Made by a program: the position numbers and the translations under genes. From Bradyrhizobium sp. CSA207 (GTDB lineage Bacteria; Pseudomonadota; Alphaproteobacteria; Rhizobiales; Xanthobacteraceae): a stretch of 64,000 nucleotides of DNA. Position 1 is the stretch's first letter. Every line of letters begins with the position of its first letter. A model generated the notes under the pieces. It made no database searches. It was given only the letters and a program-made list of their open reading frames with translations, and had not been told where the DNA came from. Location: assembly GCF_029051685.1 (NCBI RefSeq), contig NZ_JAACFT010000005.1:224696-288695 (forward strand). Reading direction: 5' to 3'. Shown here piece by piece: positions 51,866 through 63,216 of the stretch.

Positions 51866-52109
51866 GCGGGTACGCACGTGCCGGACCGATATTCACACAG
51901 ACGGAGCGCGATGGCCATTGTTCAAAGGGGAGATTGTCGGGAAGGGCAGGCGGCCTGCTCGGCACGGGAAAAGTCCGATGAGCGAACGTCCGGTCTGGCA
52001 ATTTGTTCCAGAGGCTGGAACGATCAGCCGGCGGACGCGTCTTTGCGAGGCGCCTTCCCAGTGCTCTCCAGTGTTCTTCACGAGACTCTCTTTCAGAAGA
52101 GGCTAAATC

Positions 52110-53213
52110 TTGAAGCTCTTTGTCTGCCAGGCCTGCGGCAACGTCCTCTATTTCGAGAATCGCGCCTGCGAACGTTGCGGCCATCGGGTTGCGTTCCTGC
52201 CGGAGAAGGAGACCATGTCGGCGCTCGAGCCCGACGGTGAGGCCTGGGCCACGCTCGCTGACAAGGGCAAGGGGCGGATGCTGTGCCGCAATGCCGAGTA
52301 CGACGCCTGCAATTGGCTCACCGATCCTGAAGACGGCGGCTACTGCCGCGCCTGCCGTCATAACGGCATGGTCCCGGACCTGTCCGATCCCGCGCAGCTT
52401 GCCGGGTGGCGCGAGCTCGAGGGGGCGAAGCACCGGCTGTTCTATTCCCTGATCCGCTGGAAGCTGCCGCTCCAGACCCGGCAGGACAATCCCGAGCATG
52501 GCCTGATCTTCAATTTCCTTGCTGACGATCCGAACAATGGGCAGCGGATCATGACTGGCCATGACAACGGCCTGATCACGATCGCGCTCACCGAGGCCGA
52601 CGACATCGAGCGTGAACGGCGCAGGCTCGAGATGGGCGAGCCGTACCGGACGCTGCTCGGGCATTTCCGTCACGAGGTTGGGCACTACTTCTGGGACGTG
52701 CTGGTGAGCGAAGGCGGCAGGCTGGAAGAATGCCGTGCAGTGTTCGGCGACGATTCCGCCGACTACGGCCAGGCCTTGCAGCTCCATTACGCAGAGGGTG
52801 CGCCGCCGGACTGGCAGCAGAACTACGTCTCGGCCTATGCCACCACGCACCCGTGGGAGGACTTTGCCGAGACCTGGGCGCACTATCTCCATATCGTCGA
52901 CACCCTGGAGATGGCCTCCGAGTTCGGCATGGAGGTGCGACCCAAGGTCGACCGCGATGGAGAGTTGTCGACCCGCATCCGTTTCAACCCCTACGAGGCC
53001 CGGGACGTTGAGGCGCTGGTCAATGCATGGCTGCCCTTCACCTTCGCCATGAACAGCGTCAACCGCGCGATGGGGCTGCGCGACCTCTATCCCTTCATCC
53101 TGTCGCCCGCGGTGGTCGCGAAACTGGGCTTCATTCACGGCCTGGTCCGGGACGTGGCCCAAGCCGGGTCCAAGGCCGCGACCGAGGCCCAGTCCGAGGT
53201 CAAGGGGCAGTAG
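52110..53213 (+). CDS. Zinc-binding metallopeptidase (Peptidase_Mx type)
   Basis: Protein of 367 aa. An N-terminal zinc ribbon (FVCQACGNVLYFENRACERC, four Cys) and a second Cys/His group (CRNAEYDACNWLTDPEDGGYCRACRHNG) precede a metallopeptidase domain with the HExxH motif HEVGHYFWD near residue 195 and a third ligand in EDFAETWAHYLHI. Conserved bacterial family, role unknown. TTG at 52110 after AAGAGGCTAAATC is taken as start, because it yields the complete first zinc knuckle (MKLFVCQAC). Confidence 0.85.
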   Translation: MKLFVCQACGNVLYFENRACERCGHRVAFLPEKETMSALEPDGEAWATLADKGKGRMLCRNAEYDACNWLTDPEDGGYCRACRHNGMVPDLSDPAQLAGWRELEGAKHRLFYSLIRWKLPLQTRQDNPEHGLIFNFLADDPNNGQRIMTGHDNGLITIALTEADDIERERRRLEMGEPYRTLLGHFRHEVGHYFWDVLVSEGGRLEECRAVFGDDSADYGQALQLHYAEGAPPDWQQNYVSAYATTHPWEDFAETWAHYLHIVDTLEMASEFGMEVRPKVDRDGELSTRIRFNPYEARDVEALVNAWLPFTFAMNSVNRAMGLRDLYPFILSPAVVAKLGFIHGLVRDVAQAGSKAATEAQSEVKGQ

Positions 53214-53387
53214 AAGGCTCGCGGGCGCCGCGAGGCTCGGGTCTGGCCCTCTCTGGTACGTCAGCGGCGCGGATTTAGACCGTTGCCTCCAGCTTATTTT
53301 GATGTACCACGGGAGCCACACGGCCCGTCCCCATAGGCCCCAACGGCCAGGGAAGGGTCCCGCCCAAGGTCGAGACTCAAGAAAAGC

Positions 53388-55403
<2,016 letters not shown>

Positions 55404-55428
55404 GCGCTCAAGAGCATAATAGTTGACC

Positions 55429-55532
55429 CTCACCCTGAGGAGCCGCGCTTGCGCGGCGTCTCGAAGGGCGAGGCCACCAGCTCGGCCTTCATCCTTCGAG
55501 ACGCGCGCAAGACCGCGCTCCTCAGGATGAGG
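55429..55532. repeat. Inverted repeat element (about 100 bp)
   Basis: CTCACCCTGAGGAGCCGCGC and GCGTCTCGAAGG at the left recur inverted at the right as CCTTCGAGACGC and GCGCTCCTCAGGATGAGG, so the element folds into a long imperfect hairpin. It is the standard type of extragenic palindromic repeat in Bradyrhizobium-like genomes, here between two co-directional genes. Confidence 0.75.
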
Positions 55533-55551
55533 AATTTAGAATGAGGCAACC

Positions 55552-56418
55552 ATGGCCTTCCGTTCCCGCCGCGAAAAACTGCGATCGATCCTGTCGGGCT
55601 CGGCCTGCATCCGTCCCGGCTCGGTCTACGATGCCATCTCGATCCGCATCGCCGAGGATCTCGGCTTTCCGCTCGGCATGTTCGGCGGCTCGGTGGCTTC
55701 GCTCGCGGTGCTCGGCGATCCCGATATCACCCTGGTCACGCTCACCGAACTTGCCGAGCAGATGCGGCGGATGTCGCGCGCCGCCAAATTGCCGGTGCTG
55801 GTCGATGCCGATCACGGCTATGGCAACGCGCTCAACGTGCGCCGCACGGTGCAGGAGCTGGAGACTGCGGGCGCGGCCGGCCTCACCATCGAGGACACGC
55901 TCCTGCCGGCCGGCTTCGGCGAACCGAAGACGCAACTGATCTCGCTCGAGGAAGGCGTCGGCAAGATGAAGGCGGCGCTCGACGGCCGCAGCGATCCCTC
56001 GCTCGTCATCATGGGCCGCACCGGTGCAGCCTCGATCACCTCGATCGAGGATGCGATCCGCCGAGCCCAGGCCTATGAGGCCACCGGCGTCGACGCGCTG
56101 TTCTTCACCGGTATCGCGTCGCGTGCCGAACTCGCGGCGATCACAGCGGCAACCCGCCTGCCGATCGTGCTCGGCGGCGTACCGGATGAGTTGAACGCGC
56201 TCGACTATCTCGCCGGCCAGCGCGTGCGTATCGCGCTCCAGGGCCACGCACCCATCGCCGCCGCGATGCAGGCCGTCCACGAGACGCTGAAAGCGCTGCG
56301 CGAGGGCGCGGCGCCGAAGGCGCTCAAGGGCCTCGCATCGCCCGACCTGACCAGCCGTGTCACACGTGAGGCCAACGCGAAAGCGCGCAGCACAGACTTT
56401 CTCGGATTGAAGAAATGA
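55552..56418 (+). CDS. Oxaloacetate decarboxylase (PEP mutase/ICL superfamily)
   Basis: Enzyme of 288 aa in the isocitrate lyase/PEP-mutase fold. [20 protein letters not shown] carries the metal-binding Asp pair, [20 protein letters not shown] and [20 protein letters not shown] follow. The pattern closely resembles Pseudomonas PA4872, characterised as an oxaloacetate decarboxylase, rather than 2-methylisocitrate lyase, whose active-site Cys (KKCGH) is absent here. Located after the carboxylase subunit, so it may balance oxaloacetate formed from CoA-acid metabolism. It overlaps acylphosphatase by ATGA. Confidence 0.83.
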   Translation: MAFRSRREKLRSILSGSACIRPGSVYDAISIRIAEDLGFPLGMFGGSVASLAVLGDPDITLVTLTELAEQMRRMSRAAKLPVLVDADHGYGNALNVRRTVQELETAGAAGLTIEDTLLPAGFGEPKTQLISLEEGVGKMKAALDGRSDPSLVIMGRTGAASITSIEDAIRRAQAYEATGVDALFFTGIASRAELAAITAATRLPIVLGGVPDELNALDYLAGQRVRIALQGHAPIAAAMQAVHETLKALREGAAPKALKGLASPDLTSRVTREANAKARSTDFLGLKK

Positions 56419-56714
56419 GCCGGGCGATCCTCCAAGTCACGATCCGCGGCCAAGTGCAGGGCGTCGGCTACCGGGCCTGGGTCGAATACCAGGCCACCAC
56501 GTGCGGGCTCGAAGGCTGGGTCCGCAACCGCCGTGACGGCAGCGTCGAGGCGCTGTTCGCGGGCGCGCCGAAGCATGTCGCCGAGATGGTCGCGCTATGC
56601 CGCCACGGCCCGCCGTCCTCGCGCGTCGACAGCGTCACCAGTGAAACCGCCGGGGCCGATGAATTGAACTTGCGCAGGGCAGGGGAAGCGTTTTCGGTGC
56701 TGCCGACGGTGTAG
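56415..56714 (+). CDS. acyP: Acylphosphatase
   Basis: Acylphosphatase of 99 aa that hydrolyses carboxyl-phosphate bonds such as acetyl phosphate. The phosphate loop with catalytic Arg is [20 protein letters not shown], and Asn lies in [17 protein letters not shown]. The start overlaps the stop of the preceding gene (ATGA), so it is translationally coupled with it. Confidence 0.95.
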   Translation: MSRAILQVTIRGQVQGVGYRAWVEYQATTCGLEGWVRNRRDGSVEALFAGAPKHVAEMVALCRHGPPSSRVDSVTSETAGADELNLRRAGEAFSVLPTV

Positions 56715-56757
56715 GTGCGCTCCCTCTCCCCGCAGGCGAGGCGAGGTGAAGAAGTCG

Positions 56758-58278
56758 TTACCGCGGCAACTTCGCGATCGCCTCGCTCAGCTCGTGGATC
56801 TCGTAGGGCTTGCGCAGGATCGGGAAATCGCCGCGGACATGGGCGGCAACCTCGCTGTAGCCGGTGGCGAGCAGGATCGGCAGGCCGGGCCGGGTCTCGC
56901 GCAAACGATGGGCGAGGCTGAGCCCGTCCATCTTGCCAGGCATTACGATGTCGGTGAATACGAAGTCGACGCCGTTCTTCTCGATCTCGCGCAATGCCGC
57001 TTCGGCATCGGCGACCCGGCGCACCTGATAGCCGAGCTGCTCCAAAAGGCCGATACTCACGACGGCGACATCCGGATTGTCCTCGACCAGCAGCACCGTG
57101 CCGCTACCCTGGAAGGATCGCGCCTCCGCCGTTTCGCGCGATGGCGCGGTCTCTCCGCGCGGCAGGAGGATAGTGAAGGTCGTGCCCTTGCCGAGCTCGC
57201 TTGCGACCTTCACGGTGCCGCCGGCCTGATGGGCGAAGCCGTGCACCTGGGAGAGGCCGAGGCCGGTGCCCTTGCCGATCGGCTTGGTCGTGAAGAACGG
57301 CTCGAAGATCTTGTCGAGCACGTCTGTGGGAATGCCGAGGCCGGTATCGGCGACTTCGATCCCGACGAACTCGCCGGCGTGCGGCGGCTCGGTCTGCACG
57401 ACGTTGCGCGCGCGGATCGTCACCGTGCCGCCGTCGGGAATGGCATCGCGGGCGTTGATGACGAGGTTGAGCAGGGCGGTTTCGAGCTCGGTGACATCGG
57501 CCTTGATCGACCAGACGTCGCGGTCGATCTCGAGAGCGAGACGCACCGAGCTGCCGATGCCGGCGTCGAGCACCTCGCGGATCGCCGTGATGCGGGATGC
57601 AAGGTCGATTGCCTGCGGATTGACGCTCTGCCGTCTTGCGAAGGTGAGAAGCTGGCTGGTCAGCGCGGCGCCGCGCTTGGTCGCTGTCTCGATTGCGGAG
57701 ATCGCGCGCTGCAGCTTGGCATCGTCCTCGGCTCGTTTCTTCAGGATGTGAAGACTGCCGCTGATGATCATCAGGAGGTTGTTGAAATCGTGAGCGACGC
57801 CGCCGGTAAGCTGGCCGAGCGCATCGAACTTCAGCGACTCGGCGAGCTGCTTGTGCATCGCCTCGAGCTCGAGCTGCGTATTGCGACGCTCGGTGATGTC
57901 GCGTGTGATCTTTGCGAAGCCGACCAGTTCGCCGTCCTCATAGATCGGATCGATCACCACGCTTGCCCAGAAGAAGGTACCGTCCTTGCGGACGCGCCAG
58001 CCTTCTTCCTCATAACGGCCCTTTTCCCGCGCAATGCCGAGCGCGCGGGCGGGCTTGCCGTTTGCACGGTCGGTCTCGGTGTAGAACCGGGAAAAGTGCT
58101 GGCCGAGGATCTCTTCGGGCAAATAGCCCTTGATGCGCTCTCCGCCGATGTTCCAGCTCGTGATGATCCCAGAGGGATCGAGCATGTACAGCGCGTAGTC
58201 GGCAACCCCCTCAACCAACAGGCGGAAACTGCGTTCGCTCTCGAACAAGTCTCGCTGCTGACTGGACTTTCTCACCAT
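56758..58278 (-). CDS. Orphan hybrid PAS histidine kinase with receiver
   Basis: Cytosolic hybrid kinase of 506 aa: one PAS domain (about residues 12-130; [36 protein letters not shown]), His163 in [20 protein letters not shown], HATPase_c ([40 protein letters not shown]) and a C-terminal receiver with Asp443 ([14 protein letters not shown]). Same HK-receiver core as the kinase at 49400. No output regulator is adjacent. The start at 58278 (MVRKSSQQ) follows CGGGA; longer starts at 58344 and 58389 are possible. Confidence 0.88.
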   Translation of the reverse strand: MVRKSSQQRDLFESERSFRLLVEGVADYALYMLDPSGIITSWNIGGERIKGYLPEEILGQHFSRFYTETDRANGKPARALGIAREKGRYEEEGWRVRKDGTFFWASVVIDPIYEDGELVGFAKITRDITERRNTQLELEAMHKQLAESLKFDALGQLTGGVAHDFNNLLMIISGSLHILKKRAEDDAKLQRAISAIETATKRGAALTSQLLTFARRQSVNPQAIDLASRITAIREVLDAGIGSSVRLALEIDRDVWSIKADVTELETALLNLVINARDAIPDGGTVTIRARNVVQTEPPHAGEFVGIEVADTGLGIPTDVLDKIFEPFFTTKPIGKGTGLGLSQVHGFAHQAGGTVKVASELGKGTTFTILLPRGETAPSRETAEARSFQGSGTVLLVEDNPDVAVVSIGLLEQLGYQVRRVADAEAALREIEKNGVDFVFTDIVMPGKMDGLSLAHRLRETRPGLPILLATGYSEVAAHVRGDFPILRKPYEIHELSEAIAKLPR

Positions 58279-58416
58279 TCCCGGGCCCCGCGTCGACCCG
58301 TGCAAACGCGGCAAAACAGAGATTGTTCCCGTGTGCTGGGGCATTTTTAGGCAAATCTCATGGACGGTATGCAGCCGCAAGAAGGTCACAGGACGGCTCG
58401 ACGCCGCCGTGAGCGA

Positions 58417-59271
58417 CTAGGCCGCCGCCACGCCCCGAAACGTCGCGGCCACCATACGCAGTGCCGCCAGCTTGGCGGGATCGCTGACTTTCGAATGCAG
58501 CATCACCTTCGAGCTCCCGAGTTTTGGCAGCTTCTGCGCCGGTCCGAGGTCGATCAGTCCCGCGGGTGCGATCCGCCGCGCCAGGGGCGCGACCGCGAGT
58601 CCGGCAAGTGCAGCCGCAACCACCGCGGTGACGCCGCCTCCGACAAAGCGTTCGCGCCAGGCGACGCCGGCCTTGTCGAGCGCGCGCACGGCAATCGCAC
58701 GAACGCCGCAGGGCGGGGCGAGGGTCGCGAGCGGCAGCGGCTCGCCCTTCGGCACGGCGAAGCGTCTTGCGGCGAACCAGCAAAACTCATCTTCGGCAAG
58801 CTTCTCGCCGCCACGGCGGCTGCCTTCCTGGCGGACGATCACCGCATCGAGCCGGCCGGCGTCGTAGGCATCCTGCATCTCGCGCGAGAAGCCAATGGTG
58901 ACAGTGAGGGTGAGCTGTGAGGACATCGCATGCAGGCGTTCGAGCAACGGCACCAGCTCGGGCCCCGCGGCATGATCGGAAATGCCGAGCGAGAGCGACT
59001 GCGCGGCCGATGCTTCGCCCGACAGAGCGCGGTCATGTGCTTCCATCAGGGCGCGGGCGCGATCGAAAAAACTTGCGCCATCGGAGGTGAGCCGGACCGC
59101 GCGCGGCGAGCGTTCGACCAGCCGTTTTCCCAGCAGCGCCTCCAGCCGTTGCAGCTTCAAGCTGACGGCCGCCTGAGTCGTGCCAAGTGCTTCGGCGGCG
59201 CGCGTAAAACTCTGGAGGTCGGCAACCAGCAGGAAGGCCTGGACGGTAGCGATGTCGAGCGTGGCTGTCAT
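58417..59271 (-). CDS. LysR-family transcriptional regulator
   Basis: LysR regulator of 284 aa. N-terminal HTH: IATVQAFLLVADLQSFTRAA, EALGTTQAAVSLKLQRLEAL, LGKRLVERSPRAVRLT. The effector domain (SLGISDHAAGPELVPLLERL; LDAVIVRQEG) is shorter at the end than usual. Divergent from the tautomerase gene with a 115-base shared region, so that gene is its likely target. Confidence 0.92.
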   Translation of the reverse strand: MTATLDIATVQAFLLVADLQSFTRAAEALGTTQAAVSLKLQRLEALLGKRLVERSPRAVRLTSDGASFFDRARALMEAHDRALSGEASAAQSLSLGISDHAAGPELVPLLERLHAMSSQLTLTVTIGFSREMQDAYDAGRLDAVIVRQEGSRRGGEKLAEDEFCWFAARRFAVPKGEPLPLATLAPPCGVRAIAVRALDKAGVAWRERFVGGGVTAVVAAALAGLAVAPLARRIAPAGLIDLGPAQKLPKLGSSKVMLHSKVSDPAKLAALRMVAATFRGVAAA

Positions 59272-59280
59272 TTTGAATGG

Positions 59281-59305
59281 TTATCATTAATATCAACGTA
59301 GATAA
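59281..59305. promoter_or_regulatory. Candidate LysR operator
   Basis: TTATC-N15-GATAA (59281-59305) lies 10 bases before the LysR start, embedded in AT-rich sequence ATTAATATCAACGTA. It provides the dyad symmetry expected of a LysR box, with one of the possible T-N11-A cores inside; other registers are equally possible. Confidence 0.4.
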
Positions 59306-59386
59306 GGTATCAAAATGAAAGAGGGAGGTCTAGCTTTCCTGAAGACGCCGCGCAAATAAGCCCGCGACGTTCCGAGGAGAACGACC

Positions 59387-59809
59387 ATGCCCCTGATCAC
59401 CGTGTCCTACGCCACTTCCCGCCAGTCCCCCGTACTGAAGGCCGAGATTGGCAGCGCCGTGTCCGAGCTCACCGCAAAGATCCTGCACAAGGATCCGAAG
59501 GTCACCGCCATCATTGTCAAGCCGGTCGACGCCGGCGACTGGTTCGCCGGCGGTAAGTCCCTCGCCGAGCAGAAGCTGGCGAGCTACTGGATCGACATCC
59601 ATGTCAGCGAAGGCACCAACACCAAGGACGAGAAGGCGGCCTATCTCGCCGCGATGTTCAAGCGCATGGCCGAGATTTTGGGCCCGCTGCATCCCGAGAC
59701 CTATCTGCATGTCGACGAGGTCAAGGGCGACGCCTACGGCTTCGGTGGCCTCACCCAGGAGCGTCGCTACATCGCCGGCAAGCTCGAGGTCGCGCCGGAA
59801 AGGGCATGA
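59387..59809 (+). CDS. Tautomerase-superfamily protein
   Basis: Protein of 140 aa beginning MPLITVSYA, so the catalytic amino-terminal proline (Pro1 after Met removal) of 4-oxalocrotonate-tautomerase-like enzymes is present. A second beta-alpha-beta unit (LASYWIDIHVSEGTNTKDEK; LHPETYLHVDEVKGDAYGFG) makes it a long-type, two-unit member. TCCGAGGAGAACGACC precedes the ATG. Under control of the divergent LysR gene by position; substrate unknown. Confidence 0.85.
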   Translation: MPLITVSYATSRQSPVLKAEIGSAVSELTAKILHKDPKVTAIIVKPVDAGDWFAGGKSLAEQKLASYWIDIHVSEGTNTKDEKAAYLAAMFKRMAEILGPLHPETYLHVDEVKGDAYGFGGLTQERRYIAGKLEVAPERA

Positions 59810-59868
59810 GCTGGAGGTCGCGGGCGGAATGCGCCACCCGCGACCTGAACTCATTGGGGCGGGGATCG

Positions 59869-60582
59869 TCAGCTCGCCGCCTTGAACTGAACTTCGGCGT
59901 TGTTGAGGAAGCACGTCTTGTCGAACAGCTTCAGGTCCAGCGGGTTTGGCAGCCTGACATCGCTGAGGTCGGGGCAGGGCTTGATCGACGGGTCATAGGA
60001 TCGATCAATTTGCGAGATGAAGACGACGATCAGCCCCTTGTCGCGAGCGAACGACTTCAGCGCGCGCACCTGAACGGTCAGGTCGGGGTTTTCCCGCCGC
60101 TGGTCGAGCAGTTGCAGCTAGTCGATCACCACCACAGTGCCGCGGGGGGCCGCGGCCATCTGCTTCACAACATAATCGGCGCTGATCGCGTCGGAGCAAT
60201 CGACCTCGAACATGTCAGCGAATTGCGCCGGGTCCACGCCGATCGCCCGGAAGCGCTCCAGAACATCTTTCTCGGTATATTCGAGCGAGAAGAACGCAGC
60301 TCGACTTCCCGACCTCATGGCCTCGACCGCAAGTTCAAGGCTCATCAGGGTCTTGCCATGGCCGGGGCGCGCCCCGACCAGCACCAGGTCACCTGGCTGG
60401 AATTGGGCGAATAGCCTGTTGGCCGGCGTTGCCGCAGCGGCTTTCGCTGCGAGCATGCTCCAGGCGCTGTACCCTTCGGTCACAGCGACGCGGTCAAGCG
60501 CATCGTGGAGCGGTATGCCCTCCTCGCGGGACAGGCGCTTCGCCTTGCGCTTCAGATGATAGATAGGCGCAGACAGCTTCAT
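59869..60582 (-). pseudogene. DnaB-like helicase/ATPase gene with in-frame amber codon
   Basis: The frame from 60582 (MKLSAPIYHLKRKAKRLSRE; start after GGGAGGTTCTCACG) runs through a RecA/DnaB-like ATPase: Walker A VLVGARPGHGKTLMSLELAV, AAFFSLEYTEKDVLERFRA. At 60118 TAG interrupts GTVVVID-stop-LQLLDQRR, exactly where DnaB has IDYLQL, so a Tyr codon (TAC/TAT) has become TAG. Downstream the same frame stays open to the natural stop at 59869 (IVVFISQIDRSYDPS). An N-terminal helical domain (EGIPLHDALDRVAVTEGYSA) precedes the ATPase. Full length would be 237 aa. A recent loss, or suppressed. Confidence 0.85.
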
Positions 60583-60779
60583 CGTGAGAACCTCCCATTG
60601 CGAGCATGATCGCAACCCCTCCTTATGCATGGCGCCCGAACAGTCGGTCCGATATCTATTCGCCCGGCATGAAGTCTACTTTCCCGGCGGAGGGGGGAGG
60701 CGTGGGCGGCACCGGAATCAAGCATAGCCGATTCCGCGCCTGCAGAGAACGAGAGCGATGCGTCTCCAACAGGAACGCG

Positions 60780-61517
60780 CTAGGCAACCGATTCCGGCAG
60801 CAGCGCTCGGGTCGGCCCGAACAGCTCCTCAAAGGCCTGCCGGAGCGCGATATCGACATCGGCCATCGTCACGAGCTGGCCGAGGTCGACCAGCGAGGTG
60901 ACGCCGTAGCGGGGATCGGCGACGCCGCAGGGCACGATCCCCGCGAAGTGGTCCAGCTCTGGCTCGACGTTGATGGCGATGCCGTGGAACGAGACCCAGC
61001 GCTTCAGCCGCACGCCGATGGCCGCGATCTTGTCCTCGTGCTCCGCCCCCTTGTCGGGCCGTTTCACCCAGACCCCAACCCGGTCTTCACGCCGCTCGCC
61101 GCGGACGTTGAAGGCGGCGAGCGTGCGCAGGATCAATTCCTCCAGGCTCGCGACATAGGCCCGCACATCCGGCCGGCGGCGCTTCAGGTCGAGCATGACA
61201 TAGGCCACCCGCTGGCCGGGGCCGTGATAGGTGAGCTGTCCGCCGCGGCCGGTCGCAAAGACCGGAAAGCGGGAATCGAGCAGGTCGGCGGCCTTGCCGG
61301 AGGTGCCGGAGGTATAGAGCGCAGGGTGCTCCAGCAGCCAGACCAGCTCCGGCGCCTCGCCAGCGGCAATCGCCGCGACACGCGCCTCCATCGCGGCCAC
61401 GGCCTCCGGATAGGGCACCGGGGCGTCGGATATCCGCCACTCCACGGGCGCACCAGTGGAGGCGGAAAACGACGTCAAATCGAGGTGTTGGCGGACATCT
61501 TGAGGCGAATTAACCAT
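60780..61517 (-). CDS. lipB: Octanoyl-[acyl carrier protein]:protein transferase
   Basis: LipB, 245 aa, transfers octanoate from ACP to lipoyl domains of 2-oxoacid dehydrogenases and GcvH. Active-site motifs: [20 protein letters not shown], Lys in [18 protein letters not shown], and the nucleophile Cys in [15 protein letters not shown]. The conserved entry [13 protein letters not shown] is present. Length and order match known LipB. Stand-alone gene; the short intergenic region is shared with the FliN-like gene. Confidence 0.97.
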   Translation of the reverse strand: MVNSPQDVRQHLDLTSFSASTGAPVEWRISDAPVPYPEAVAAMEARVAAIAAGEAPELVWLLEHPALYTSGTSGKAADLLDSRFPVFATGRGGQLTYHGPGQRVAYVMLDLKRRRPDVRAYVASLEELILRTLAAFNVRGERREDRVGVWVKRPDKGAEHEDKIAAIGVRLKRWVSFHGIAINVEPELDHFAGIVPCGVADPRYGVTSLVDLGQLVTMADVDIALRQAFEELFGPTRALLPESVA

Positions 61518-61584
61518 TGGCTAACCATAACGTGGTGATGATTGCAGGCGCAAATGCAGAGTCTCCAGTTGCGGTGGTGCTGAA

Positions 61585-61827
61585 GTGCCTACTCTCGATA
61601 AAGTCACCGTGGATCTCATGGTCGTCCTCGGGACGACCACTATGCCGATCCATCAGGTATTACGTCTTTCCCGCGGCGCCATCATCGAGCTTGACGCAAC
61701 CGAGGCTGACGAGGTCAAGGTTTTGGCCAACAATCTGCCGGTGGCCTCCGGCGTCGTGCTGGTCGACCGCAACCGGATCGCCGTCGAGGTCAAGCAGATG
61801 CTGCCGCGCACGCCGGGCACGCGGTAG
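61585..61827 (+). CDS. Orphan FliM/FliN (SpoA) domain protein
   Basis: Protein of 80 aa, GTG start. VTVDLMVVLGTTTMPIHQVL, RLSRGAIIELDATEADEVKV and VLVDRNRIAVEVKQMLPRTP make up a complete SpoA/FliN C-ring domain. True FliN is usually longer and lies in a flagellar operon; here it is alone beside lipB. It could still be a flagellar switch component or a type-III-related paralogue. Its stop codon lies inside an 18-bp tandem repeat. Confidence 0.85.
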   Translation: MPTLDKVTVDLMVVLGTTTMPIHQVLRLSRGAIIELDATEADEVKVLANNLPVASGVVLVDRNRIAVEVKQMLPRTPGTR

Positions 61828-61851
61828 CGGCCGGGGCACGCGGTAGCGGCC
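61815..61851. repeat. 18-bp tandem direct repeat across the FliN-like stop
   Basis: GGGCACGCGGTAGCGGCC occurs at 61815-61832 and again at 61834-61851, period 19. The first copy contains the TAG stop of the FliN-like gene. It is probably a slippage duplication. Confidence 0.8.
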
Positions 61852-62003
61852 CGGGCTCCGGTAGCTCGGCCACAAGGAGCGGAACTTTCTTCCCAAGCTT
61901 GTGGAATTCGGGGCCTTTGCAGGCTTGTACCCCTCTGATGGATTTGTTAGATCGGCGCCGTTGATCCGGCCGGCCTTCAAGCCTCAGGCCGGCATCCCCA
62001 AAA

Positions 62004-62088
62004 GCGCTCGTGGCGGAATTGGTAGACGCGCTGCCTTGAGGTGGCAGTGAGTAAAATCGTGGGGGTTCGAGTCCCTCCGAGCGCACCA
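62004..62088 (+). tRNA. tRNA-Leu (anticodon GAG)
   Basis: A complete 85-nt class II tRNA with encoded CCA: acceptor GCGCTCG/CGAGCGC, anticodon stem CTGCC/GGCAG with loop TTGAGGT (anticodon GAG), variable arm TGAGTAAAATCGTG, T arm GGGTTCGAGTCCC. Its 3' end faces a tyrosine recombinase gene about 165 bases away, the usual layout of a tRNA integration site. Confidence 0.95.
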
Positions 62089-62096
62089 TGCCAACG

Positions 62097-62124
62097 CCTA
62101 ATACATTGAAATTAGGGTGTTTTT
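62097..62124 (+). terminator. Weak terminator after tRNA-Leu
   Basis: CCTAAT-ACATTGAA-ATTAGG (62097-62116) followed by GTGTTTTT. A short AT-rich stem eight bases after the tRNA with a T5 run, on the tRNA's strand. Confidence 0.45.
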
Positions 62125-62254
62125 CTTCCGAAGTTACTACGCAAAGTTACTACTCTGTTCTCGGCCAACGTTCCCGACCTGTTCGCTCCAGGTAAAGCCG
62201 TGACATCGTCAAGTAACTGACTCTGGTCGAACGCCACGATCTTCTCCATGCCGC

Positions 62255-63206
62255 TCATGCCAGCCTCTCCCGGTTCGCCTTGGCGATGTAATACGCGGGC
62301 ATCTTCGGGTCGGTCCAGCCGAACATCGCCATCATCTGGCTCTCGGTGCAGTCGGCGTAGGCAGCGACCTCGGCGCGGGCCTTTCGCACTCCATGGCAGC
62401 TTTTCTTGGGTTCGTTGACGCCAGCCAGGACCGCGTACTTCTTGAACTTCGCCGCCCAGGCCTTTTTTCATCTCCGCCTTGATGACCTTACGTGTCAGCA
62501 CCCCAAACGGCTTCTCGCCATTCTCGGGCAGGAGCGATTCGATCAACCCGGTGCGCTGGAGCCGTGTCGAGTCCGACAGACCTAGCTCGCCGACGGCAAG
62601 GTCGCCCAGCCAATGGTCGCTGTGTTTGTAAAGCGTCCAGTACCAGCGCAGGGTGTGAGGTTTCGGCGGCTCTGTCGGCAGTTCGGGACGCGGCTCGTTG
62701 CGCTGCTTCTGCGCGTTGACGTAATCGGTCGCATCGCCATAAAGCGCGATCTGCGAAACAATGGCCGCGTCGCACTCGTCATCGAATGCCCTGGTGCCGA
62801 ACTCCGCCTTGATTCTGATCTTCGGCAATCCGTTGCGAAGCTGGACATAATAGCGCGTCTGTCCGCGCTGAGAGCGATCGGCCAGCACATAGCGACGTTC
62901 TGGTTGCACCAACGGATCGGGTTCGGTTCGCCGTTTACGCATCACTCCTCCGAGCGCCGCGACCGCCGCATCATAGGCGGCATCGAAGGCTTCGGTGCCA
63001 TATCGCTCTCTGATCCCGATCCGCCGACCCTTGCGGCTCACCTTCACGTACCAGCGCAGCGCGCCCGAGCGGGGATTAGTCGAAGTAAAGGTACATTCGC
63101 GTGTCCCCGGGTGCGCGGGGATCGCGTCGCGGCGTTCCAAGCATTGGCTTACTCCGTGAACCAATGCCTGGAGTCTAACGGTGCAGTGACTCCGCATCAA
63201 TTGCAT
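62255..63206 (-). pseudogene. Tyrosine recombinase/integrase, internally deleted
   Basis: The start (63206) begins a frame with two arm-type repeats (LRWYVKVSRKGRRIGIRERY, RYYVQLRNGLPKIRIKAEFG) and a core-binding domain (LRWYWTLYKHSDHWLGDLAV, TRKVIKAEMKK). It then shifts frame at an A6 run at about 62465-62470 into AWAAKFKKYAVLAGVNEPKK and SCHGVRKARAEVAAYADCTE, ending GWTDPKMPAYYIAKANRERL-stop at 62255. The second part has the late catalytic motifs (His-Gly-x-Arg and the Tyr), but the segment holding the first catalytic Arg is missing at the junction. So it is an inactive remnant. Confidence 0.75.
63137..63171. repeat. Inverted repeat at the integrase 5' end
   Basis: CCAAGCATTGG (63137-63147) and CCAATGCCTGG (63161-63171) form an 11-bp stem with one mismatch around a 13-base loop, near the integrase start. 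It might be an arm-type or regulatory site, or a leftover. Confidence 0.4.
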
Positions 63207-63216
63207 AAGGTGCGTT

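Noticed and set aside
62112..62258. 48-codon minus-strand frame starting at an ATGA overlap with the integrase stop
   Set aside because: No family signal, abuts the tRNA attachment region; likely a chance frame in an attachment-site remnant.
62465..62470. A6 run in the integrase as a programmed frameshift site
   Set aside because: Shifting frame would not restore the missing segment with the first catalytic Arg, so a deletion explains the break better than recoding.
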